Of a stretch of DNA of 64,000 nucleotides, positions 24,834-36,789 are shown in pieces. Position 1 is the first letter of the stretch; every line of letters begins with the position of its first letter. The stretch comes from Brachionus rotundiformis (lineage: Eukaryota; Rotifera; Eurotatoria; Ploima; Brachionidae). The translations under genes and the position numbers were made by a program. Below the pieces are notes generated by a model. The model had not been told where the DNA came from and ran no database searches. It worked only from the letters and a program-made list of their open reading frames with translations. The stretch spans positions 5,668,062-5,732,061 of the forward strand of contig JAESIW010000020.1 of NCBI GenBank assembly GCA_016802295.1, written 5' to 3'.

Positions 24834-25167
24834 TTATTTTTTAGACGGTTTCTTATTGTTCTTATTATTGGAATTTTTCGATGGAAAATATTCAACACGC
24901 GGTCCAACACAACCACTCTAAGTAAAAATTTAATTAGCGTTTTTTAAGTTCATTAATATTTACTTGTTTGCATTTTTTACAAATTGTTGCATCTTTTGTA
25001 ACTTTCATTTCTCCATTAAAGTCTCCCCGATGACACTCCAAGCAAAATCGCGTGCCGCACCATTTACACGCATGGGTCTAATGATTTATTCAAACTAAAT
25101 TATAAATTTATCTAATTTAAAAAAAAATGAATACAGTATCTGTTGTCGGGCATCCCCATCTGCACAT
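24834..25167 (-). CDS. 76-aa Cys-rich putative zinc-binding protein
   Basis: Three exons, 25135-25167, 24964-25077 and 24834-24917, with 57- and 46-nt introns, join in frame to 76 aa. The protein starts MCRWGC, then HACKWCGTRFCLECHRGDF, ICKKCKQSGC and ends VGPRVEYFP plus a Lys/Asn-rich tail. Eight to nine Cys and two His in CxxxC and CxxC pairs suggest a compact double zinc site. All three splice junctions have consensus GT/AG and every phase fits, which supports a real gene. I believe similar small proteins exist in other animals but do not recall a named function. It is far from any neighbour. Confidence 0.75.
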
Positions 25168-25959
25168 TATAATTATATTTTTAGATTAAATTTTATCCTT
25201 ATGCTAACCTTTCCTATTTTTGATATCGTATATATCTAGCTATGTTTTTAATTGAATATTTTTTAGAATAATTAACTCGTTGTCATATGAACATATTTAC
25301 TTTTTAAAAAATAAAGAAAATACACTTATGTAACTATTAAGGTTTAAATTTTGTTTTTTTTTCAGATTTCGTAAAATTATTGAAAATATTTTAAAATTTT
25401 AATTGAAAAATAAAATAGCATAACTCTATTGAAGAGCTTAAATATCCTGAAATAACTATTAAAAAAATAAATAAATAATTTAAGAACAATAAGCTATTAA
25501 CCATGATTATTTTAATTGTCAATTTTAAACTCAATGTTTAGTAAGTATTAGTGTAAATATTACCGAATAAAAAAAAACAAACTTAATTCTGGTATATTTA
25601 TTCTTTTTAATTAATTTTTACATTTTTTAGAAAAATTTTCATAAAAATTATTTTCAATTAATTTTTCAACCAAATCATCAATCTTAAAAATTCTAAATTT
25701 TAGACTTTGGTTCTTTCTGAATATCAAAATATTGTAAAATTTTTCAATATTTGTTTTCAGAAAAAATTTCATTTTTTTTACTATAATGTTCAATTGCGAT
25801 ACAAAAGTATTAAAAATCTGATAAGAGATTACGTGCAAAAAAACAATTAAATAAATAAATTGGAAATAAAAAAGTAAACGTATGTAATATAGATAAAAAA
25901 GAGTAAATATAATAGTATTTTAGTAGTAATTGTTCTTGCTGCAACATCTTAATAGGTAG
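25168..25959. other. Intergenic, no feature seen
   Basis: AT-rich 5' flank of the Cys-rich gene. A minus-strand frame at 25611-25838 has AT-driven composition and no domain; not annotated. Confidence 0.45.
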
Positions 25960-27080
25960 AATGTCTAAACCCATCACTGGTATCTGGTAGGCGTGTGGAG
26001 CAATAACCTATATTCCTTTAAATCTGTGTAGGGCGGTCTTGAAATTGTCGACTGACTTGGATTTTACCACTCTCTCAGCTAGATTTTTCCAGTTTGAAAC
26101 AACTCTATTCGATAAAAAAATGTGTCTAGAACTCACAGCTTCAGCAAAATCATTTCTTAGCTTTGCCACAAAATTTCTCTATGAATTTTCATACTTTTCC
26201 CTCTTAAAACCGCACCATGATCACGATTTACGGATAATGGATCTCTTACCAGTCTTCTTCAATTCATTTAAGAATTTATACATTTCAATCAAATCAAATC
26301 TTAGTTTAGTCAATTGCATTTTTACCAATCTGACTTGATAAGTCATATCACTCAAGGATAAAGGGATTTATGTAGCGCGTTTCTGCACTCTCTTTTGGAG
26401 GTATTAGTGAAAAAGTTTTATCATTGAGAATAATTCTTGATTATCTCTCTTTTTATTTTGTATGGATGGTCTCTTGTACATCTTTTTAAAGTGAGTGGAA
26501 TTTGCTAACTAGCATAACTAGTGTTGCTTTTCACTTTAAACATTTGAACCACCTTTCCTGTGCTTTTCAGGTAAGATGGTAAGAAATTTTTCATCGTAAT
26601 TAAGATTTTTAAAACAAGATCTTTGTTGTACATCCTCTAGAATTTTTATATAATAACATACTCTAAATGAGGTTTTATTGGACAAGTATAAAGAAATTTA
26701 ATGACATTTTGAATACGAAACTTAATACCATGAAGATTTGACCTGATATTGTATTGAATGATGGAGCTACCGAACATACCTGTCAGTGCCAGTCAAGGTT
26801 CAGATTCCTAGGCCTTTCTGAGTCCTGGATCTTGAGACCGGCGGAGTTTTCTCATTCACGTAATCAAAAGCATAGTTATTTGAAGCCTCTGATTTTTACC
26901 AAAATTCATGATTTCCATTGACCACTTATTACACCAGCTAACTAATGAGTTGATATTATCTCGATCCATATTACATAATATCTTAGCACTCTTCATACAG
27001 TAGAAATCTATTTTTTTATCTATCGGTCAATATTGATATATATTGCAAAGAGTAGTGGACCGAAAAACTTGGAAAAAAAA
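25960..27080 (-). mobile_element. LINE relic: longest RT C-terminal stretch in the window
   Basis: On the minus strand, from 27080 downwards, broken frames read FFGPLLFAIYIN ('GpLLF.iYIND'), then DNINSLVSWCNKWSMEI, then LTKLRFDLIEMYKFLN, and finally HIFLSNRVVSNWKNLAERVV and KSKSVDNFK. These occur in the order expected for the second half of a CR1/Jockey-like RT. Many stops are present (for example after LIT and RNS). About 1.1 kb; the 5' part with endonuclease is absent. Confidence 0.8.
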
Positions 27081-30000
27081 GTTTGTTTTTAAAATCTATC
27101 AATTTATTATAAAAAATTAACAAAAAAGAATTTATAAAATTTAAAAATTATGATGATAAATAACTAAAAAAGAGTTATATTTATTTACAAGATATTTTTT
27201 TTTCTAGCAACTTGGCAGCCCAAATCTAAATAAACTCGAATTCGTTTACATTTCATGAGGTTGCATTCAAAATATTAGAAAGCTTTAATTAAGAAAACAA
27301 AAATATTTTGAAAATAAAATAGATATTAACTAATTTGTATGTGATATTCTATTTTAAAATAAGATCAAATTTCAATTCCATTCATTCATATGTTGAGCTT
27401 TTTAATTTAGAAGACATGTATTTTATTTTGCTTAAGGTTAATTTCAAATAAAAGCAATCTCAACTTTTTAAGCTTTTATTTCTAGAAATCTTAATAAATT
27501 CTCGAGACACATACAAATAATTTATTAAATTTCCAAATTATAGTAAAATCATTTTTTTTAAAAATATCTAAATAATAAAAGTTTGCTTGTATTGAAGATA
27601 ACAAAACAGAATTTATGAATATTAACTTTTATGAAATCAAAATGATAAATTAGTTTTGTGTCTTTTTTATTTAATAACTATTTTTGAAAAATTATTTAAT
27701 ATCAATCATCAAATAATAAGAAGTTTTTTTTTATAAATAAGACCTAAAATTATTCCCATGTTGTTGCCATTTCCTCTATAAGCTTTTCTCGTAAAGTTTG
27801 TTCCTGAATCACTTGGGCTAAAAGTTTAAACTTTTCCATTATGTTTTTAGATTTTTTTAAAAGTAAAATTAAAGAATTCGAAACTTGAAAAAATATTTGC
27901 TCAAATTTAATTTTCTAGATTTTAATTATTTCGAAAATTAATCAATTAAAAAATGTTTTTATTATACTCCGTAGCTTGTTGCTATTTATTTTTTGATCCA
28001 AGTTTAATTTAAATTGGAATTACAAGATTATAACTTTTTAGTTTCTTATCAAAAATAATCTTAATTTTTCTTTAAGTGATCCGAAGTTTAGAGAGTAAAC
28101 ATGAAATTTAAAAAATGCTGTGTAATGTTTGATTATTTTGGTATTTTGATCAATTTAAGAAAATTCTGGTAAAAGTTTATCAAAAAAAAGAAGTCAACCA
28201 ATTATGTATTTTTGATTTTGTTTATAAGATAGTTTTGATTGATTAAATTGATTTTAGAAAAAAGATACGAATTTTATTTTTATATTTTTTTTATAATTCG
28301 TCGATGCAAATAATGCTTACTAATACTTTAAATTAAATGAGTAAATAAGTTTGATTATGATCTCTCCAAGTTAGATAAGGCTTCTTGGATAAATATATAT
28401 TAGATCGATAATGTGATGTGTTTTCAATTTTTAATTTTAAGAATATTATAAATTTAATTTTGAATTATATATATGATAATAATTTCAATAATAATAATGA
28501 TTAAATTAAAAAATTACTAATCAATAAGCTGATAAAAAAATTAGTTTCTTTTTTAATATTCAGTTCCTAATTAAACTATTTTAATTAATAATAAAAGTAG
28601 CTCTAGATTGAATTTTTTTTATCACGTAAGTTGGATTATTAGAAATGATCAAAACTCAGGATTTTTACCATTTAATTAATCCAGCAAATAAGTTGTTCAA
28701 ACATGTCTTACAGCAAAGTATACAGAATTACCAGAAATCACTCATACTAATTTAAAATTTACTAAATCAATAGTTATAAATAATTAAAAGTTTTAGGTCA
28801 AACTTTTAATTTAAATAATAATATAAAACTTATTTAAAAATTAATCGACTCCAAATACTTGAATAAATTAGGAACATAAATTGGCTTCTGTCTATTAAGA
28901 AAAAGCTCTTTAAAAGTTCGCAAAAATCTTAAAATGTTTATTAAAAAATTCCATGCGTACAATATTAAATAAATCATTTATTTATTCGTTTTTGAATATA
29001 TAAAATGAAATAAAAAAGTTTAATTATTAAAAGTTAAAACAAAAACAATTCAATTTATTTATTTTTAATTAAAATCCAAAATTAGATTTAAATAATGTCG
29101 AATGTTTTTTTCTCAAATTGATCGGCGTTCCGATTAAGAATTTTTGAATGGCACACACTAAATAACTTAGCTTAATAATGTTATATCACTTTTATTTTTG
29201 TTATTTATTATTGCTTAATCTTTTATTTTAATGTTTATGAAATTCCCAAGTTTGAATACTAAGTGTTTTAAATTAATTCAATTTTTATTAAGTATTTATA
29301 CTAAATAATAAAGTTGTTGCTTTAAATTAATTGAGAACAGACATAATTGTTAATAAATTCTTCAAATTGTTTATTCTTTAATAGTATTGTATTGAACATG
29401 ATAGATTTTATTAATTATTTTTAGATTTTAGAATTATCTTAAGAAAACAAAATGATCAAATTTTTTCGGAAGACTTAAATTTCGATCTAATCATCAGATT
29501 TTTCTTTGCTTGAAATTCTTCTAATTGCTAAAATATGCAGTGATGTAACCAAACAATTATGGTTTGTGTAAATCTGTTTCAAAATGTCGAGATTCCAAAA
29601 ACTATATATTGTAGCCAGAATTTAAAGCATTTTATTTTATTGTAGCACTAATTTAGAATATATTTGAATGCTATCTAAAAGGCCTATCCAAAAGAGTTAA
29701 GATCAGAAAAAATTCAAAAGTTTGCCAGAATTCATACATTCAGACACGTCAAGAGAGAAAAATCTGTTAGCCATTTTTTTTTATTAAAATTTCTAAATTA
29801 TTTGTTAATTGTTTTAAGTGATTGTTCATTAAAATTCAAAAACTATCAATCATAATCATCTGTTTAAGTAAAATCTATTAAAGAAAAGTAATATTTTAAA
29901 TAGAACCTTGATAAGACGCAATTTTGAGTTTAATATTTTTTAAGCCGAATATTATATTTCAAAATGGTTTATTAAATACTAAGAATTTATTTAGTTTCAT

Positions 30001-31725
30001 GAAATTAAAGAAGTATTTAGCTAAATTTTAAATATATGATTCAATTAAATCAATAGTCAATACAGAATTTAGTAGAAGTTTATTTTAAAACATAACTCCA
30101 ACTTTCTATTTAATTTTTAATAAATCATATTAAGTTAAAAAGTAATTGTATTAAATTGAAATAATTTATTAAACTTTTATTTTTATAAATCACATTACTT
30201 TGAATATCAGACTGTTCATAATCAAACAAAAATGCTTCATATTTTTACTAGTTATATTTCTTATTCAACTCGACTTAAATTCCATCTAATAAATTAAAAT
30301 TAGATTTGGGTATCTTAAAAACTCATTTTTTAGTATGTAAAATAAATTAGCATCAAGCGTTCTACAATTTTTAATAATAAATGTTTTGAGGGAAGTTAGT
30401 TTGGCTGAAAATACATTTTCATATTCGATTATTTATTAAAAAGAAAGTCAAGCTTGTACATTTTAGTTTAGATATTCTTGAAAAAATTAAGTGAAAAAAA
30501 TATAAATAATCTCTGATTTAGGTTTCATAACAGCTAAAAATAATCTATTTAGCTTCAATAGTAAAAACTAAGTTCGAAATTAATTTTTAAGTTTAAATCA
30601 ACATTTCTGCTGATTTAAAGAAAATTAAATAATTATTAGGACAATGTAACATTTTTATTTTAAATTAACTTTATATAAATTTGTCTATTTATTAAAATAG
30701 ATGATAAGTTTATTTATCTTACTTTTGGTATTTCTTAATTAAACTCGTGTAATAAAATCCGTCGGAAAAAAACTTAACAGGTTTCATTAAATAAAGAAAT
30801 GATTTAATTTTATAAATTAATTAATCACAAATGTTTTACTTTTTACTTATAAATTTAATATATTGCATATAATACTTTTGTTAATTGTTAATGATTTAAA
30901 CAATTGATTTTCAACTAATACGATGGTTAAGAAATTAAGAAATTATTCTCAAATCAATTAAGAATTTTGTTTTAGCTTTATTCAAAACACATAACATAAT
31001 TTTAAAAAAAAATTGTATTTGAGATTATAGAAAAACTCAAACTTTGACGACTTTTTTCCTTATTTTGGGATCATTCATATTTATCGTTTTTTGCTAAATG
31101 AAAATATTTTAAGAAAGAAAATGGGTTTTTAAAAATATTGAATATTTCTTAAATCTACGATTGACACCCGCTTGAATAAAAAATATTACAATAATATTTT
31201 TCTCTTTTGATTTTTATTTATTTCTCTTTTTATTTTATCTTAAAGACAAACATTTTCATTCATTTCATATTCCTCTCAAGTACATTCTCAATTTTATATT
31301 CCGACTAAATTCCCATTTCTTATTGATTTTTGTTGTCAAATACAATTTTTTTCTTGCTTTACAAATTATAAAACAATCGAAAAAGTTAGATATTGTGTTT
31401 CCTCTTTGATAAATCAAAGTCTATTTATTGAAATAATTTAATTAAAATACTTACAAAATTCTAAATTCTAATATTTCCTTTAGTTTCACTATTGATCTAG
31501 TTTTTTTTTTCAATTTAAACCAATTTTTAAAGAATCACTTGGATTCTGGTTGTCCTGAATCAAGTTTGTTCAATTTAAATTTGGAGAAATATTAAGCAAA
31601 AAAGTTTATCACTTAAGCTAACTCATTAAATTGTTCAATGATATCGAACAAACTATTTTTCCAATTGTCTTGAATTACAAACTTGCTTAAGTTAAATTAG
31701 ACTTGGTTTTTTTTTTAGAATCGCA
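27081..31725. other. 4.6-kb gene-poor AT-rich region
   Basis: Searched on both strands for exon-like stretches. Only a 29-codon frame on the minus strand (27750-27839) has normal amino-acid composition; the rest is poly-A/T-rich with no repeats I could delimit. The last ~200 bases are the 5' flank of the nAChR gene. Confidence 0.5.
27750..27839 (-). other. Possible 29-aa small ORF or orphan exon
   Basis: ATG to TAA encodes MEKFKLLAQVIQEQ then LREKLIEEMATTWE, an amphipathic, helix-like sequence with balanced composition inside otherwise AT-saturated DNA. No partner exon with compatible phase was found. It could be a real microprotein, the last exon of a gene I cannot see, or chance. Confidence 0.25.
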
Positions 31726-34700
31726 ATGTTGTTTTTCAGTTCTCAAAGGAAAAAATTTTTTTTGTACAATTTATTTTATTTAATAATTTTGATTAATGAA
31801 AAAACTCTTGCTATCTATCACCTGCCCCAGGAGGTTAGCATTCAAAATGTTTTTGACGTTTTTGGCCGTAAGTTTACCAAATAAGATCCATTTTGTCCTG
31901 ATAATTCAAGAAAATATTTCAATTTAAGTTAACACTTATGTTTTAAATGTTTCTGAATATATTAACAGACTTTGTGACAAAAATTTGCCAACCTATTCGC
32001 TCATGGATTGTAGAAAAGTTAACTCTGATGAACAACGACTGCTAAGATATTTAATGCGGTAAATTGATTTAAAATTATTTGATTTTTTTCAGGCAATTTT
32101 ATAAATTGTAATTAAGTAATTACGAAAAAGATGTTCGACCTGTCCAAAACCATTCGAAAACGGTGACTGTTTTTGTTGGCCTCACTTTGACACAAATATT
32201 CGACTTGGTTTGAAAATTTTTTAAATTTATAACTTAAAGTTAGTAAAGCAATTCAAGTTTTTAGGAAGAAAAGAATCAGTTTTTAATAAGCAATGTCTGG
32301 CTTGACAACGAGTGGTGTAATTTTTTCAAATACTTAAGTTTAAAAATTTAATTTAAACTTCAAATTTTAATTAGACGATGAATTTTTGACATGGAATCCT
32401 GACAATTTCAATGGATTAAAATCAATCAGAATTCCAAGTAGAAGGATATGGTAAATTCTTTTATAAAGAAAATCTATTTTTTAATAATTAATAGGAATAG
32501 AATATTTGAAAAACAATTTATTAATTAGAATTATTTATTGTCTCGTTTTAATTTTTATGTAAAAACTAGAGATTCATTTTTGATTCCAATTTTAAAAAAA
32601 ATTTATTCAATAATTAAATATTTTTATATCTTATTAGCATTTTCTTATTAGAATTATGTAATAGATTATATTGCTTTTCTTTTCCAGAGATAGATAATAA
32701 TAAAAATAATAAAACAGAACTTGGAGGTCACCTTTAGTAGCACAAAACGCTATACTAGGAAATTTACAGGAATGGAGGAACTGGTAAGTTTTAAAGTTAC
32801 AGTCGATATTTACATATATAGTAAGAAGTATATGGTATTTAGTACAAAATTGTTTGTTAAGATACTAAAAATTAGTTATGCTATAAAAACTCGACTAATT
32901 TAAAAGAAAAAAATCAAATTTCTTTTTTTAATTATAAATCATTTTAAAATTTTCACAAAGCAATTTATTACTTAAAATGTGTTTAAAAAAATAAAGAGAG
33001 ATAGATTTTATTCCTATGATTTAAAATTTGGTCTTTAATTCTAAAAAGTTTTGTTCTAATTTTTTAAAGGCTGCCAGATTTGGTTCTTTACAATAACGCT
33101 GATGATTATTTTAGCTATAAAAAAGTAATTTAAAATTGAAAAAAACTGATTCAAAACAAAAATTTATCATCTAGGAAACATATGCAATGATATTTAGCAA
33201 TGGTAAAGTATTCTGGCCAGTGCCTACCAAACTGCAATCAACATGTAAATTTGACGTTACATTTTTTCCCTTTGATATTCAGAGATGTTTTCTTAAAATA
33301 GGTTGAAAAAATTTAAATTTAAAAAAATTAAATTTTTTAATTAAATTAAATTAAAGGAAGTTGGACTTATGATGGTTTCCAAGTGGATATTATGAACCGT
33401 AGCGAGAATATTGATTTAAGCAACTATGTTCCAAATGGCGAGTGGGATTTGGTAAGAACCTACTGCGTCAGAAAAGTTGTTTATTATCCATGCTGGTATA
33501 TTCTTTTTCAAATAAGAATAAATAAAAAAAAATTATTCATTTAAATTATTTTAAAGTAGAGAACCGTTTCCTGATGTCACATTTACTCTTATAATCAAGC
33601 GAAAAGTACTGTATTTTACAGTTAATGTAATACTTCCTTGTCTAATGTTAAGTGCATTGACCGTTTTGGTATTTGTGATACCATCTGATTCAGGAGATAA
33701 GGTGACTTTGGGCATTACCGTCTTTCTTGCATTTAGTGTTATAATGCTAGCAGTTGCCGAAAATCTACCAGAAACTTCTGAATATGTACCTTTAATAAGT
33801 AAGTGCACAAATTAATAATTTTAATTAATTATTTAGATTGTAAGAACAGGCTTGATGCATGGAAATATTCCGGTGGACTAGGAGGAACTTGAGGAGTCCT
33901 CATATTTAAATATTTAGATTAAAGATCGTACTTATTAAAAATTAGGCAACTATTAATAACTTTGTAAATAAATTAGATTTCTATGTATTTAGCTACCGTA
34001 GATGTCTTCCTAGTAGGACATTTCCGCAAGCCTGCTTGCCATAGCTAATTATTATTATTATTATTATTATTAATGAATTAAATAATTTAAAAACATCAAA
34101 TTATTATGTTTTTATTCCCATTAGGTATTTATTTGACAGTGATCATGTTCACAGCTTCACTGTCTGTCATTTGTACCGTTTTTGTTCTAAATTTGCACCA
34201 TCGCAGATCAGCAAAGCGCCGAGCTCCAAACTGGCTGAGGAGAATTTTCATCGGATCTGAAAGCATGTTATTTGGAGCCAAAGCAAATGAAGTAAAGGTT
34301 TTATATAATATGGCAAATCATATGGAAAAAAATCGTAACCAGAGAAATCATGATAAGAAAAAATCTGATTCATTCCACAAAGTGGAATCATCACTGTCAA
34401 TAGACTCTGACATTGATCTTGCCTGTATCAATGAACCCCAAGAAATAACTGAAAAACATAAAAAAAAAACCTCACAAATTAACTCTAATTTTAATAAGCA
34501 AAAAGATTGGAACAAAATGTACTCATCAGGTCTTACTTTAGTAAACGATAAACTCCATAAAATTAATGACAATTCAAACTATTTAATTATCGAATCTTCA
34601 AATCAAAAGGAAAAAGGGGAAAAGATTGGCCAAGTAAAACTCCACAATAATCCTTTTTATTTTGATAAAAAGAACAAAATGAGTAATCAAAATGATGATT

Positions 34701-35035
34701 CAAATAATTATAAGAGGTTGAGGTTAAAAAATAACAAACTTGGTGGATATTCTGACTTGAATGAGTCAATTCGATGCAAGTCTACAAAACCAAGTTGTGA
34801 TAAGCATATAGATAATTGCTGTTTGTATGACATTGTTTTAAATTCAATGAAAAATATCCATGATATTAAATCAATGGAAGAAAACGAAAGAATTATCTTG
34901 GAAGAATGGAAACAGATAGCCTCTAGTGTTGACATATTGTTATTTTGGATTTTTTTAATTGTTACTTTTGTTTTTAGTTTAGTCTGTTTAGTCATTGTGC
35001 CTAGTTATCAAAACAGTAAATTGTATGAAATGTGA
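31726..35035 (+). CDS. Nicotinic acetylcholine receptor, alpha-type subunit
   Basis: Pentameric acetylcholine-gated cation channel subunit. Ten exons: 31726-31867, 31929-32058, 32117-32207, 32265-32316, 32375-32450, 33070-33124, 33175-33301, 33357-33495, 33557-33798, 34125-35035; 654 aa with all phases consistent. Signal peptide in exon 1. Ligand domain: VFVGLTLTQIFDL, WLDNEW, SRRIWLPDLVLYNN. The Cys-loop CKFDVTFFPFDIQRC (13 residues between Cys, ~206-220) is followed by the vicinal pair YYPCCREPFPD (~270-271), which defines an alpha subunit. TM1-TM3 span exons 9-10; pore segment SGDKVTLGITVFL has Asp at -1' and Leu at 9'. A long basic TM3-TM4 loop (~220 aa) and TM4 near the C-terminus complete it. 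Closest in style to alpha7-like subunits. Intron 5 (619 nt) contains a cryptic exon-like block, intron 9 a LINE tail. Confidence 0.93.
33830..34074 (+). repeat. LINE 3'-end-like sequence with (ATT)n tail inside nAChR intron 9
   Basis: Positions ~33990-34045 (CCGCAAGC...GCTTGCCATAGC) followed by (ATT)n at ~34048-34072 match, with changes, the reverse complement of 53646-53760. They also resemble the 3' end of the LINE at 1-206. Probably a severely 5'-truncated LINE copy or derived SINE. Confidence 0.4.
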
Positions 35036-35922
35036 CTTTTCTAACAATTTATTTAATATTAAATTGTAAATATTTACGATAATTTTATTTTGAAAAATTT
35101 GAAAAAATGATTTTCTCTACCAATAAATAAATGAATAAATGCCTTTATAATTTTTTATTAAATATTTTTTATTTAAATGGAAAAATTTTATAAAATACTT
35201 GATAAAGATTACAGGTTCTTAATTATTATTAGCATAAAAATATGTCTCTAAATTTAGTTATTAAAAAATACTTGAAATATTTTTTTTAATAAATTTTTAT
35301 TATTATCATTGAAATTAATTATTAGTTTAATTAAAAGACGTAAATTTTGATTCATTTTTAGGAATGAGAATTAAATTTTATCGAAAAATTCAATTTGTTG
35401 TCACAAGTCTAAAAAATAAAATAAAAATATGATAAGCACAAAATTATGAAAAAACATCGTTAATTACTAAGAAATTATCAGTTTATTTTATTTTAATAGT
35501 ATTTACTTGCATATATATAAATAGTTTTAATAAAAAGAGGAATGCTATCACAAGTTTGGCTTGCTGAGGTCACTTACGAAAAAGCAATCTATATCCTCAT
35601 TCAAATTTTCAAAGTTACTTTTGAATTCAATTCAAAAACAGTTTCCTAATCATTCCAAAAGCTACACAAAAAATTTACTATCTTTTAAGGCAGAATATTC
35701 TTGAGTACAGTGTGTTAAACTTAGCCCTGATAAAACTCTTTTGTACTCTCTAACAATTAATACAGAATACAAAAATTTAAATAATTTTAAAAATCAATTT
35801 AGGCTAAAATAATTAAAAAATATCAATAAATAAAAAATATATTATCTTAAAAAACTTTAAATTGTCTCTCTGATGATTCAATCGATTTTTATTTTACTTT
35901 AATTTTAAGGTTTTTTGTCAAA
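35036..35922. other. Intergenic between nAChR and FkbM-type gene
   Basis: Holds the nAChR 3' flank (AATAAATAAATGAATAAA at ~35122) and the 5' flank of the methyltransferase, with a TTTTAAG acceptor-like site at 35903-35909. Nothing else seen. Confidence 0.5.
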
Positions 35923-36789
35923 ATGAAAACAATACATTTAAAATCACTAGTTTTTGTTTCAATAGTCGTATTTTTTATTCTCTATCTAAGACAAGACAAG
36001 ATAATTTATATCCTAAAGTTGGATACTAATTTAAAACAAAATAGAGATCGAATTATAGAAGAAACGAAAAGACTTTCAAATCTAAAATTGGACGAATATG
36101 ATCCAGAATTGATAAAGTTTGTCAGAAGTATAACACACGAACCGAATTCAGGTAAAAGAAACCTATCAAATCCAAATAAAGTCGACTATAGCCAATATGG
36201 ACAGAGTAGTTAAATTGACAATTTATTAAAGAATAGAGAAAATGGTTTTTTTATCGAAGCAGGCGCCTACAATGGAGAGGATTTATCCAATTCACTTTAT
36301 TTTGAAGTTCAAAGAAACTGGTCTGGTATATTGATAGAACCAGTTCCAGATCTTTTCGAATCTATAATGTCCAAAAAGCGACATTCGTATGCTATCAATG
36401 TATGCATTGCTGAAAAGTATCCAACTGTGGTCAAATTTCGAATAGCAAAGTCAAAGTCTTTATCAGGAATAAGTGACTTGATGTCCAAGAATCATCAAAA
36501 TAGAGTGGGAACTGGTTTTGAGGAAGTATTGATACCTTGCTTTTCATTAAACACAATTTTAGCTAGTTTAAATATAAAAACAGTTGATTTTTTTTCACTT
36601 GATCTAGAAGGAGCTGAATTGAATGTTCTGAAAAGCATCGATTTTAGAAAATTCAATTTTGTTTCCATAGTTGTCGAGCATAATGGAGAACAGCCAAGAA
36701 AAAATCAAATAGATAATTTTCTGGTACAGAATGGATACACGATAACAAAGTCCAATGGTCAGGATGATTTTTTCTTAAAATCACATTAA
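35923..36789 (+). CDS. FkbM-type methyltransferase with one in-frame stop
   Basis: A single frame of 289 codons, interrupted only by TAA at 36211-36213 (codon 97). N-terminal part: cytoplasmic start, one membrane anchor (~8-22, LVFVSIVVFFILYL), then a basic stem, so a type II membrane protein. The part after the stop is a complete Methyltransf_21 (FkbM) domain: GFFIEAGAYNGEDLSNSLYFE (SAM-binding start, E and G rich), WSGILIEPVPDLF, FSLDLEGAELNVL and VVEHNGEQ. The family includes Golgi/ER-anchored animal proteins related to Drosophila Star. Substrate unknown. Because both halves stay in one frame with good similarity, the TAA is a recent nonsense mutation, an assembly error or readthrough. Downstream translation could also start at internal ATGs (36331 codes an incomplete domain). 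Confidence 0.75.

Noticed and set aside
26039..26338. 99-codon plus-strand frame
   Set aside because: It is the antisense of the LINE reverse-transcriptase relic, which reads convincingly on the minus strand.
32721..32903. 60-codon frame in nAChR intron 5
   Set aside because: Begins in the cryptic exon-like block and runs into low-complexity intron sequence; not a protein gene.
33450..33458. GTAAGA donor-like site after GEWDL in nAChR exon 8
   Set aside because: Reading through it gives the C-loop with the vicinal cysteines in frame; splicing there would delete this essential motif.
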